Source: an uncultured Lachnospiraceae bacterium
Lineage (GTDB): Bacteria; Bacillota; Clostridia; Lachnospirales; Lachnospiraceae
Assembly: GCA_900553305.1 (NCBI GenBank)
Contig: USDI01000001.1
Span: forward strand, 1 to 43,707
Reading direction: 5' to 3'
Length of the DNA: 43,707 nt
The notes under the pieces are model-generated. The model did not search any database and was not told where the DNA came from. It worked only from the letters and a program-made list of their open reading frames with translations. A program made the translations under genes and the position numbers. Below, piece after piece: positions 23,868-32,098 of this stretch. The first letter of the stretch is position 1, and each line of letters starts with the position of its first letter.

Positions 23868-24631
23868 TCTTGTGTTTCCTTTGCTTTCCGGAATTCCGTC
23901 GAAAAATCCGGCGCATAGAGTCTGGACTTCCGGTAATGCTGATGCGCGATTGCATCCCCGACAAGCACCAGTGCCGTCTTATAGATTCCATGCTCCTTTG
24001 CAACAGCCGGTAACGTTTCCACCGTGCAGACATAAGCCTGCTCTTCCGGCCAGGTAGCTTTATAGACAAGGGCTGCCGGTGTTTCCTTCCGGTATCCGCC
24101 TTTTATTAATCGCCTGCTCAGTTCTTCCAGCATTCCGGCACTTAGATAAATCGCCATGGAGGCCTGATGTGTGGCAAGCCCTTCGATCTGTTCCTTTTCT
24201 GGCACGCCTGTCCTTCCTTCCATCCGGGTAATAATCAGTGTCTGGGAAATATCCGGCAGAGTATATTCGAGATTCAACGATGCTGCCGCTCCGAAGCAGG
24301 CACTTACGCCCGGACAGCTCTCATAGGCAATTCCCTTTTCCTCCAGTGCATCCATCTGTTCACGCACCGCCCCGTAAATGCTGGGATCTCCGGTATGCAG
24401 CCGCACAATTCTTTTTCCGCTTTTCTCTGCCTCTTCCATAATCGCAAGGACCTCCGGAAGCGTCAGTCTGGCACTGTTATGGATTTCACAATCCTTTTTT
24501 GCATATTGTAAAAGCTCCGGATTCACAAGAGAACCTGCATAGATAATCACATCTGCTTTTTCCAAAAGATGCATGCCCCGTACCGTAATTAAATCCGCTG
24601 CTCCTGTTCCTGCTCCAACAAAGTAAACCAT
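23864..24631 (-). CDS. cbiF: Cobalt-precorrin-4 C11-methyltransferase CbiF
   Basis: A 255-residue SAM methyltransferase. The family start VYFVGAGTGAADLITVRG, the RLHTGDPSIYGAV motif and CPGVSACFGAAASL identify CbiF/CobM, which methylates C11 of cobalt-precorrin-4. The ATG follows AAGGAG inside the cbiD 3' end (43-base overlap). Confidence 0.94.
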   Translation of the reverse strand: MVYFVGAGTGAADLITVRGMHLLEKADVIIYAGSLVNPELLQYAKKDCEIHNSARLTLPEVLAIMEEAEKSGKRIVRLHTGDPSIYGAVREQMDALEEKGIAYESCPGVSACFGAAASLNLEYTLPDISQTLIITRMEGRTGVPEKEQIEGLATHQASMAIYLSAGMLEELSRRLIKGGYRKETPAALVYKATWPEEQAYVCTVETLPAVAKEHGIYKTALVLVGDAIAHQHYRKSRLYAPDFSTEFRKAKETQE

Positions 24632-25731
24632 TCTTCCACTCCTTCACTCTTCGCCAGTTCCCCGAATTCGTTTGCGTACATGAGGCATTCGACCTGCATT
24701 TTCCCCCCTGCACGCTTATTCAGATAATAAAAAATCCGCTCCATCGCTGCCTCCATGACCGGTGCTCTTTTGCCGCACGAATCGAGGATTCTTACGGCTT
24801 CTTCGGTTGTGACACAGGTTAAAATCTGCTGTGCCACCGGAAGCTCTACGCCAATCTTTACCGCAAAAGCAGTCAGCAGCTCCATCCGGCAGTCCCCTTC
24901 CCTGGAATGGGTATTCATGATGCCACCCGCTACCTTAATCAGCTTTCCAATATGGCCGGTTAAAAGCATTTTCTGAAAGCCAAGCTCCACCGCCATGTCA
25001 ATCGTCTGTCCGATAAAGTTACTGCATTTCACACTCCGATTAAGGTCATAGTGATAGACCTTTTTCATATAATCCAGTCCATAATTTCCGGGAGAAACCG
25101 CCACATAATCATACCCTTGTGCTTTGCGCTGGTTGAGCTCGACACGGATGGTATCCAATATCGCCTGATTGCTCATCGGCTCTACAATTCCGCTGGTTCC
25201 CAGAATGGAAATGCCGCCGACAATGCCAAGGCGTGGATTAAAGGTCTGCTGTGCAAGCTCCTCTCCTCCCGGCACGGAAATCTCGATCTGCAGGCCTCCC
25301 TGATAATCCAGGAGGTGGCATACCTCCAGTACTTCCTTCGTAATCATTTCCCGCGGTACATGATTGATTGCCGCATTTCCTACCGGCTGGTCGAGTCCCG
25401 GCTTTGTCACTCTCCCGACGCCTGTTCCACCGTCAATCAGAACCTCTGCCTGTGTCCCCTTTTCGCCGGAATCCGGTTGATTTTCCGGAAACGTTACCCT
25501 GGCAACAATCCGGGAACCGGTTGTGACATCGGGATCGTCCCCGCCATCCTTTATGACCGCACAGGTAACGGCACGCTCTTTCCTCTGAATATCGGTAATC
25601 TGCGCGGTGTATGGAATTCCCTTGGGCGTTTCAATCGTGATTTCTGTTTTTTCCATTCCGGAAAGAAGCATATAGGCGGCTGCCTTGGCGGCCGCTGCTG
25701 CACAGCTTCCTGTCGTAAAACCGTATCTCAT
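24589..25731 (-). CDS. cbiD: Cobalt-precorrin-5B C1-methyltransferase CbiD
   Basis: A 380-residue protein with the CbiD signature start RYGFTTGSCAAAAAKAA and the DGGDDPDVTTGS, GVGRVTKPGLDQPVG and SNFIGQTIDMAVELG motifs. It methylates C1 in the anaerobic pathway and is a marker of early cobalt insertion. The gap to the upstream cbiC (25732-25839, 108 bases) is the largest in the biosynthetic block. It shows no hairpin or promoter I can support. Confidence 0.95.
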   Translation of the reverse strand: MRYGFTTGSCAAAAAKAAAYMLLSGMEKTEITIETPKGIPYTAQITDIQRKERAVTCAVIKDGGDDPDVTTGSRIVARVTFPENQPDSGEKGTQAEVLIDGGTGVGRVTKPGLDQPVGNAAINHVPREMITKEVLEVCHLLDYQGGLQIEISVPGGEELAQQTFNPRLGIVGGISILGTSGIVEPMSNQAILDTIRVELNQRKAQGYDYVAVSPGNYGLDYMKKVYHYDLNRSVKCSNFIGQTIDMAVELGFQKMLLTGHIGKLIKVAGGIMNTHSREGDCRMELLTAFAVKIGVELPVAQQILTCVTTEEAVRILDSCGKRAPVMEAAMERIFYYLNKRAGGKMQVECLMYANEFGELAKSEGVEEWFTLLEQEQEQRI

Positions 25732-25839
25732 ATCTTTATCCTTAATCTATCCTCTATACCTTGGTTTGTTTCTGTCATCTGTCAACCATATTTCAACCGG
25801 TATGAATCCTTTATTAAAGTAACAATTCAGCCAATCTTT

Positions 25840-26475
25840 TCATGATCTGTTTCGTGTAAGCTCATAAATCAGCGCATTACAGATTGCCGCGGCTACATTG
25901 CTGCCGCCCTTTCTGCCCCGGTTAATAATAAAAGGAACATCGGTCTGCCAAATAAGCTCCTTTGCCGCTTCCACATTCACAAATCCGACCGGAACGCCGA
26001 TCACAAATGCCGGACGCCAACTACTGTTCTGCATCATTTCGTAGATCTGAATGAGCGCTGTCGGTGCATTTCCTACAGCAAAGATCACCGGCTTTTTGAT
26101 CTTCGCTGCCATTTCCATGCTGACAGCCGCGCGCGTCGTTTTGCGCTCCTTTGCAAGCTTTGCAACGGTTTCATCTGCCATATAGCAATGTACCTCTCCA
26201 CCCAGCCCGGCCAGTGACCTCTTGTTGATTCCGGAAAGCGCCATATTCGTGTCCGTTACAATATCGGCTCCCTGCCTAAGAAGTTCCCTGGCAATCCCGA
26301 CTGCTCCCTCCGAAAAGGTCAGGGTTTCCGTATATTCAAAATCCGCAGTCGTATGAATGACTCTTTTCGTAATCATTTCCTGCTCTTTGGGCAGCACAAT
26401 TCCGCGCTTTTTCAGCTCACCATCGATGATTTCAAAGCTTCTTTGTTCAATCTGTTCCGGTAATAAATGTTCCAT
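25840..26475 (-). CDS. cbiC: Cobalt-precorrin-8 methylmutase CbiC
   Basis: A 211-residue methylmutase that moves the C11 methyl group to C12, giving cobyrinic acid. Motifs are IHTTADFEYTETLTF (the conserved His is the acid/base residue), DTNMALSGINK and AVGNAPTALI. The ATG at 26475 shares its A with the cobD stop (TGATG), so translation is coupled; the open frame before it is cobD sequence. Confidence 0.94.
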   Translation of the reverse strand: MEHLLPEQIEQRSFEIIDGELKKRGIVLPKEQEMITKRVIHTTADFEYTETLTFSEGAVGIARELLRQGADIVTDTNMALSGINKRSLAGLGGEVHCYMADETVAKLAKERKTTRAAVSMEMAAKIKKPVIFAVGNAPTALIQIYEMMQNSSWRPAFVIGVPVGFVNVEAAKELIWQTDVPFIINRGRKGGSNVAAAICNALIYELTRNRS

Positions 26476-27527
26476 CACGGTTTTAAACACTCCTTTATTG
26501 CTTCCAGTAATTGCAGATTTTCTTCATGACGCTTCACGGCAATGCGGTAATACCCTTCAGACAGTCCTTCGAAATTGGAGCAGTCCCGAATCAGAATTCC
26601 CCCCTGCAATAATTTCTCATACAGGTTTTCCTCACAGTAAAATAAAAGGAAGTTCGCTTCTCCCGGAAATACCCGGATTCCCATTTTCATTAATGCATCT
26701 ACAAGAAACTGCCGCTCCTTTTTCACATAACGGACTGTCTCTGTAAGGTAAGCTGCGTTTTCTAAAGAAAGGCATGCCTGTCCCGCCTTCTGTGCAAAGA
26801 CCGACAGATTCCACTCCGGAAGCTGCTCCCGGATCTTTATACGAAGTTCTTCTGCACGACAGATCAGATAGCCAAGCCGCACTCCCGGAATGGCATAACT
26901 CTTCGTAAAGGCCCGCAGCAAAAGCAGCCGGTCCTCTTTCCCGATTTCAGAAAGCATGGAATCCTGCCCTTCACAAAATTCAATAAAGCATTCATCCAGT
27001 AACAGCCAGGTATTGGTTTTCCTGCATTTTCGAAAAAGCTCTTTCAAATACTCCTTCGAAGTGAGCACTCCGGTCGGATTGTTTGGATTTGCCAGAATAA
27101 GGAGCTCCGGTCTTTCCTTCTCCAAAACAGTAAATAGTTCCTCTGTTAATAAAAACCTGTTCTCTTCCTTTAACATAAATGGAATCACTCTGCTTCCTGC
27201 TGCTTTCGCCGCATGCTGATAACCATAAAAGGAAGGACAGGGGAGCATGATTTTCGTTGAATGCAGGGCATGCACAACCGCCATCAGAAGCTCCGAAGCC
27301 CCATTTCCAAAAAGTAGATATTCTTCCGGTACAACAAGCTTCTCTGCAAGTTTCTCTTTCAATGCCTTAGCCTCTATGTCCGGATATTCCTGCACGCTGC
27401 TGACTGCCTCATGCAGCGCCGCTTCCACTCCGTCCGGCTTTCCGAGCGGATTTACATTGACCGAGAAATCAAGCCGGACCTGGTTCCGGTAGATGTCTCC
27501 ACCGTGTATTGCTTTATTTTTCATCAT
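26475..27527 (-). CDS. cobD: CobD, threonine-phosphate decarboxylase (PLP, HisC-like)
   Basis: A 350-residue PLP protein related to histidinol-phosphate aminotransferase. Motifs are the HGGDIY start, LDFSVNVNPLG, LANPNNPTGVL and the PLP lysine in RAFTKSYAIPGVRLGY. In the B12 cluster it should make (R)-1-amino-2-propanol phosphate for CbiB. The ATG at 27527 follows AAAGGAG by 10 bases; an upstream ATG at 27557 directly after the cbiB stop would add 10 residues. Confidence 0.92.
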   Translation of the reverse strand: MMKNKAIHGGDIYRNQVRLDFSVNVNPLGKPDGVEAALHEAVSSVQEYPDIEAKALKEKLAEKLVVPEEYLLFGNGASELLMAVVHALHSTKIMLPCPSFYGYQHAAKAAGSRVIPFMLKEENRFLLTEELFTVLEKERPELLILANPNNPTGVLTSKEYLKELFRKCRKTNTWLLLDECFIEFCEGQDSMLSEIGKEDRLLLLRAFTKSYAIPGVRLGYLICRAEELRIKIREQLPEWNLSVFAQKAGQACLSLENAAYLTETVRYVKKERQFLVDALMKMGIRVFPGEANFLLFYCEENLYEKLLQGGILIRDCSNFEGLSEGYYRIAVKRHEENLQLLEAIKECLKP

Positions 27528-27558
27528 GTCTTTCCGGCTCCTTTCTGTTTTATCCATC

Positions 27559-28551
27559 CTATCTTACCCAAAGTAAATATACAATTTCCATCACCCCTAT
27601 GCACGAAAGCTCACAAATCCATGCAGTGAGATACATGAGGTGATTGATCCGTTTGATATCCTCGAATTCTACCTTCCGCACCGCATCTCCGATATAGGGC
27701 TTTTTCACTATTTCACCAAAATAACTGGCATCTCCGGCAAGCCGGATTCCAAGTGCTCCCGCGCAGGCCGATTCCGTCTGTGCCGAATTCGGACTTGCAT
27801 GATTTCTCCGGTCTCTCCGGTGAATCTGAAACGCCCTTTTTCCATCGTATGCACTTCCACCGACAAAAGCGGAAAGAATCATCAGATAAGCACTGATTCT
27901 GGCCGGAATATAGTTCACCACATCATCCAGCTTCGCTGCTGCCCTTCCAAAATAGAGATAACGGTCATTCTTATAGCCAACCATGGAATCCATCGTATTC
28001 ACGGCCTTATAAAAGAAGCCCAGCACCGGGCCGCCCAGTGCCAGATACAGCATCGGTGCAATCACACCATCCGAGGTGTTCTCCGCTACGGTTTCAATTG
28101 CCGCCTTAGCAACTCCTGTCTCATCGAGTACATCCGTATCTCTTCCGACAATCATGGATACCGCCTTTCTCGCTGCCGGAAGATCTCCCCTCTTTAAGCA
28201 GGCATAGACCTTCATGCTCTCAACCTTCAGGCATTTCGTTGCCAGAATCTGATAGGTCATGATGGTTTCCAGCACCAGGCCTATGTAAGGATGTAAGGCA
28301 TAACCGCCAAATAAAAGAACTGCAGCCACCACGGTTACACTAAGAAGCACCAGTACAACCAGCACGATTCCTCTATGGAATTCTCTATGGTCATTTCTTT
28401 CGCTTTCTTCCGGATTCCCCAGCAATTTCCGATCAAGTGCCGCGATCAGATTGCCGATCAGCCGGATCGGGTGCGGCAGCCAGTAAGGATCTCCCAGTAG
28501 AAGATCCAAGAGGAATCCCAGAAAAAAAGCTGTCATGTGATATTTCAGCAT
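27559..28551 (-). CDS. cbiB: Adenosylcobinamide-phosphate synthase CbiB
   Basis: A 330-residue membrane protein with several hydrophobic helices. The start GFLLDLLLGDPYWLPHPIR, the VAENTSDGVIAPMLYLALGG motif and RRNHASPNSAQTE are all hallmarks of CbiB, which attaches aminopropanol phosphate to adenosylcobyric acid. The ATG follows GGGGAG. The 74-base gap to cobC holds a short AACTGT/ACAGTT dyad. Confidence 0.95.
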   Translation of the reverse strand: MLKYHMTAFFLGFLLDLLLGDPYWLPHPIRLIGNLIAALDRKLLGNPEESERNDHREFHRGIVLVVLVLLSVTVVAAVLLFGGYALHPYIGLVLETIMTYQILATKCLKVESMKVYACLKRGDLPAARKAVSMIVGRDTDVLDETGVAKAAIETVAENTSDGVIAPMLYLALGGPVLGFFYKAVNTMDSMVGYKNDRYLYFGRAAAKLDDVVNYIPARISAYLMILSAFVGGSAYDGKRAFQIHRRDRRNHASPNSAQTESACAGALGIRLAGDASYFGEIVKKPYIGDAVRKVEFEDIKRINHLMYLTAWICELSCIGVMEIVYLLWVR

Positions 28552-28625
28552 CGTATTCTCCCCATATGATATATTCGATCATACATAACTGTTCCGTACC
28601 TTCACAGTTACAATACGAAAAAATA

Positions 28626-29285
28626 CTAACATTCTTCATATTTAATCAGTTTACATAACTCATTTATCTGAATCTCCCCGGATGGCTGCCCGACGGTTAC
28701 TTTGCAACGATAACCTTCTCCGTTTCCAATCTGGAAGTCAAAGTACTCACCGTCCGTAAAGCTGCTGCACACTGCCATAATCGTTCCCCCATGAACCACG
28801 GCAGCAATATTTTTTCGCTCTTCATTTCTACTGATACCCTCGGCAGTTACAATCCGGAGCATTTCTTCAAATCCTCTCCTGCACCGCGCAATGAAATCCT
28901 CCCGGCTTTCTCCTTTGGGAAACGGGAGTGTTCCGTTGCTGTCAATCCAGGCCTGATACTGGGCATTTCCCCGTAAGTCCTGATAATTCTTTCCTTCAAA
29001 GAGTCCAAAATCCATCTCCCGGAATTCCGGAATCATGTGCTGCTCACAGTCCCCAAACAAAAGCTCTGCTGTTTCCCGGCACCGTTCCATGGGACTGACA
29101 AATAAAGCTTGTAAGGATGCCGGATCAGGATAGATGCCTTTCTTTTGAAAAGCCTTTAACGCCTCCCGTCCTTCTTCACTTAACGGCTCTTCCGTCCTTC
29201 CCAGATACCGGTGCTCACGATTGGCTTTCGTTGCTCCGTGCCGGATCAGGTAAAGTTCTATTTGATTCTCTGACCGATTCCGCAT
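28626..29285 (-). CDS. cobC: Histidine phosphatase, probable alpha-ribazole-5'-phosphate phosphatase
   Basis: A 219-residue phosphoglycerate-mutase-like phosphatase. The catalytic motif is IRHGATKANREHRY (phospho-His at about residue 15), and the second His lies in AAVVHGGTIM. In a cob operon this family usually dephosphorylates the alpha-ribazole or cobalamin phosphate (CobC). The 5' end overlaps the CobU-like gene by 28 bases, in a different frame. Confidence 0.85.
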   Translation of the reverse strand: MRNRSENQIELYLIRHGATKANREHRYLGRTEEPLSEEGREALKAFQKKGIYPDPASLQALFVSPMERCRETAELLFGDCEQHMIPEFREMDFGLFEGKNYQDLRGNAQYQAWIDSNGTLPFPKGESREDFIARCRRGFEEMLRIVTAEGISRNEERKNIAAVVHGGTIMAVCSSFTDGEYFDFQIGNGEGYRCKVTVGQPSGEIQINELCKLIKYEEC

Positions 29286-29677
29286 AATACACGCACCACC
29301 TCATCTGCCTTTTGTGCAAGCCGGATCAGAATTCTTCCGGTCTGCTCCCGGTAGAATCTTTCAAACGCATCCACCGGAACGATTCCGTTTCCGATTTCAT
29401 CACAAATCAGGATAACTTCCGGATGCTTCTCCACAAACTCCATCACATCCACTTCCAGTTCCTCCGGGGTTCTGTTTTCTGCCAATTCCCGCTTCACAAC
29501 ATGATGGAAGTGATTGATAATCAGCGTCTTTTCTTCACTGCCTGCTTCTTTCCGTGCTTCCTGTATCTGCCCCTCTTCCGGAAGTACACCGTCAAAGATG
29601 ATGCACTGCTCGTTTTCTTCCTTTTGCAGGACATAATGTAATTTTCCCTGTGCTAAACCACCTATGATTAATTTCAT
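29258..29677 (-). CDS. CobU-like protein with a degenerate P-loop
   Basis: A 139-residue relative of adenosylcobinamide kinase/guanylyltransferase. The N-terminus is IIGGLAQGKLHYVL, in which the usual GGSGSGKS P-loop is replaced by GGLAQGK, and the later CDEIGNGIVPVD motif is retained. The true CobU is two genes upstream (30448-30999). It may therefore have lost kinase activity or gained another task. The ATG follows GAGG 10 bases after cobS stops. Shorter CobU-like paralogs occur in Lachnospiraceae cob operons, but their function is unknown to me. Confidence 0.75.
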   Translation of the reverse strand: MKLIIGGLAQGKLHYVLQKEENEQCIIFDGVLPEEGQIQEARKEAGSEEKTLIINHFHHVVKRELAENRTPEELEVDVMEFVEKHPEVILICDEIGNGIVPVDAFERFYREQTGRILIRLAQKADEVVRVLCGIGQRIK

Positions 29678-29686
29678 GATTTCCTC

Positions 29687-30451
29687 TTATACCAGCTTGC
29701 TCACTACTGCCACTACAATCATCACCACTTCTTCACATAGCAATACAAACCATCCTGCGGTATCGCCGGTAATTCCACCAAGTTCCTTCTTCGTCCGGTA
29801 ATGGTAGTATGCGAATGTCAAAAGGGCTGCAAGTACCGCCGCTCCTCCCAGCAAAAGCGACTGCCACAGCATGAATGTCATACACAGGATTCCCTGTACA
29901 TAAAGGGATGCTTTCACGATCCGCTTCTGTGCCTTGCTTGCAAACAGATAAAGCAGGCCATCACTTTTTGCGGAACGGAAGGTAACCACTGCAATGCCGC
30001 TCAATACCCTCGACAGCACAAATCCGGCACACACAATCCAAAGTCCGCTTTCCTTTTTGATCTCCGAAAACGCGCCCAGATAAATCAGTCCGTAAAGTGC
30101 CAGCATAATCACCGAAAATGCGCCAATATGGGAATCCTTCAGTATTTCCAGTTTCTTTTCCTTCGGCTGGTACGAATGAAATGCGTCCATCGTATCCATA
30201 AAGCCGTCCACATGAAAGCCGCCTGTGATGAGTAGTGGAATGGCTGCCCCTCCCATCGTGTAGCAAAGTGTTCCAAGTCCGGCTTGTTTACATAACATAG
30301 ACCAAAGAACAATTCCAAACCCGATCACCGCCCCGATCCATGGAAAAAAGCATAACATATATTTCATGTCTTCCTCTTTCCACTCAAACTGCGGCATCGG
30401 AATCCCCGAATACATGGAAAAAGAAATGACAAGTGCTTTCAACAGTTTCAT
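29687..30451 (-). CDS. cobS: Cobalamin synthase CobS (adenosylcobinamide-GDP ribazoletransferase)
   Basis: A 254-residue membrane enzyme that joins alpha-ribazole to adenosylcobinamide-GDP. The start SFSMYSGIPMPQFEW and the metal-binding GGFHVDGFMDTMDAFHSY are diagnostic, and there are about six hydrophobic helices. The ATG overlaps the cobU stop as ATGA. Confidence 0.95.
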   Translation of the reverse strand: MKLLKALVISFSMYSGIPMPQFEWKEEDMKYMLCFFPWIGAVIGFGIVLWSMLCKQAGLGTLCYTMGGAAIPLLITGGFHVDGFMDTMDAFHSYQPKEKKLEILKDSHIGAFSVIMLALYGLIYLGAFSEIKKESGLWIVCAGFVLSRVLSGIAVVTFRSAKSDGLLYLFASKAQKRIVKASLYVQGILCMTFMLWQSLLLGGAAVLAALLTFAYYHYRTKKELGGITGDTAGWFVLLCEEVVMIVVAVVSKLV

Positions 30452-30999
30452 AATAACGTTCCTTTCCAGACAACCGGAATACCGGCCACAACTTCAATCA
30501 CGGTATCGGCCATGGCTGCCAGTCTTTCATTGACCTGCCCCATCGCCTCGATATATTCCGCGGTCGTTTCTTCATAGGAAATGCCATCCTCAAATACATT
30601 GTTCGTCACAATGACAAGGTGGGCAAGCTGGCGGTCCAGTGCTTCTATTCCATCAAGAATCTGTGCGGTCACCTCATCCCTTAACCGGATTTCGTTTTCT
30701 GCAAACATTTCATTCGCAACCAGATTGGACATACATTCCAAAAGTGCTATATCCCCTGTCAACGGCGCGGAAATTTTCCGGGCTGCTTTCGCAAGATCCC
30801 TTGGCTGTTCGATCGTGGTAAAGCCTTTCCCGGCACGGAGCCTTTGATGACGTCTGATTTTGGCAAGGCTTTCTTCCCCAAACGGCTGCATGGTCGCAAT
30901 ATAATATTTTGTTTCTGTCTGCGTGGATAAGCGCATCAGATATTCTTCCGCAAAAGCGGACTTTCCGCTTCCGCTGCCACCTGTGACTAGAACTACCAT
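30448..30999 (-). CDS. cobU: Adenosylcobinamide kinase/guanylyltransferase CobU
   Basis: A 183-residue bifunctional enzyme with an intact P-loop, VTGGSGSGKSAFAE (residues 6-19), the catalytic-region ATMQPFGEESLAKIRRHQ with the GMP-accepting His, and TNNVFEDGISYEE. It phosphorylates adenosylcobinamide and transfers GMP to it. ATG 30999 is 4 bases after the cobT stop. A longer frame exists but overlaps cobT and is not supported. ATG 31020 is an alternative. Confidence 0.93.
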   Translation of the reverse strand: MVVLVTGGSGSGKSAFAEEYLMRLSTQTETKYYIATMQPFGEESLAKIRRHQRLRAGKGFTTIEQPRDLAKAARKISAPLTGDIALLECMSNLVANEMFAENEIRLRDEVTAQILDGIEALDRQLAHLVIVTNNVFEDGISYEETTAEYIEAMGQVNERLAAMADTVIEVVAGIPVVWKGTLL

Positions 31000-31003
31000 A
31001 GTT

Positions 31004-32098
31004 TTATGTAAACCTTTCATATGCTGCAATCTGCATCCCGGAAAAGGTGGTTCCTGCCTCATATAGCTGCAATGCCACATCCAGAAGTGCAAAGAACATA
31101 ACCGCTCCCGTTCCTTCTCCAAGTGCCATTTTCCCATCGATCACCGGCTCCATCTGCAGTTCCCTCATCAGTAACTCTACCGCCGGTTCCTTTCCCTTGT
31201 GTGAGGGAAGCAGATACTCCTTTGTTCCCGGAAAAAGGCGTTCTGCAACGAGAGCTGCCACCATACTGATCACGCCGTCCAGGACGATGGGCAGATGAAA
31301 GAGCGCACCTCCCACACACATTCCAACCAATCCTGCAATATCAAAGCCACCGACCGTTCTTAATACCGTGAACGGATCTGCCTCATACAAATCATAGCTC
31401 CGGATTGCTTCCGTAATCAACTGCTGTTTCCGCAAAAGTCCTTCCTCACTTAAACCGGCTCCCTTTCCGGTAACAAGTATGGGATCACACCGTAACAATG
31501 CGGCTGCCACGGCACTACTTGTTGTCGTGTTTCCGATTCCCATTTCCCCGGTTGCCAGAAGTGTATAGCCTTCCTTCTTACATTCCTGTACCAGCTTTAT
31601 GCCTGTTGCAATGGCTTTCACGGTTTCTTCTTCCGTCATGGCAGGATCCTTCCGGAAGTTCCGCGTCCCACACCGGATTTTCTCATTCCGTACGCCCAGA
31701 ATGGAACCCTTATGGTTCATTCCGATATCCACCGGAATCGTCACGGCTCCGGCTTTTTTGCTCATTTTCCCGACCGAGGATTCATTTTTTCCCATGGCCT
31801 GCACGACTGCCGTCGTGACTTCCTGTCCGCTCTGGCTGACTCCTTCTTCCACAATCCCGTTATCGGCGCAGAAGATCAGTACCGCTTTTTTCGAAAGATC
31901 AAGTACCTCCGTTCCAAGAACCGCTCCGATCTGTGCGGTAAGTGTTTCAAACCATCCCATACCGTCTAGCGGCTTGGCAACCTGATCCCAGTTCTGCTGC
32001 ACCTTCTTACGCATCTGTTCCTTTGGTGCTTCTATTTTAATCTGCTTTAGTTCCTCCCTGGTATACTCCTTAAATACCGGCATCCCGAAGCATTCCAT
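31004..32098 (-). CDS. cobT: Nicotinate-nucleotide-dimethylbenzimidazole phosphoribosyltransferase CobT
   Basis: A 364-residue enzyme that makes alpha-ribazole phosphate, activating the lower ligand. Motifs are ADNGIVEEGVSQSGQEVT, TGEMGIGNTTTSSA, GGFDIAGLVGMCVGGA and the catalytic Glu in KMALGEGTGAVM. The Shine-Dalgarno GGAGGAAAT and the ATG at 32098 lie inside the cbiP 3' end. No dedicated base-synthesis genes are nearby, so the natural lower ligand cannot be told. Confidence 0.95.
   Translation of the reverse strand: MECFGMPVFKEYTREELKQIKIEAPKEQMRKKVQQNWDQVAKPLDGMGWFETLTAQIGAVLGTEVLDLSKKAVLIFCADNGIVEEGVSQSGQEVTTAVVQAMGKNESSVGKMSKKAGAVTIPVDIGMNHKGSILGVRNEKIRCGTRNFRKDPAMTEEETVKAIATGIKLVQECKKEGYTLLATGEMGIGNTTTSSAVAAALLRCDPILVTGKGAGLSEEGLLRKQQLITEAIRSYDLYEADPFTVLRTVGGFDIAGLVGMCVGGALFHLPIVLDGVISMVAALVAERLFPGTKEYLLPSHKGKEPAVELLMRELQMEPVIDGKMALGEGTGAVMFFALLDVALQLYEAGTTFSGMQIAAYERFT

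Noticed and set aside
31000..31137. Extended N-terminus of CobU from the longer open frame
   Set aside because: The extra 46 residues overlap cobT and do not resemble CobU; the P-loop is at the normal distance from the ATG at 30999.
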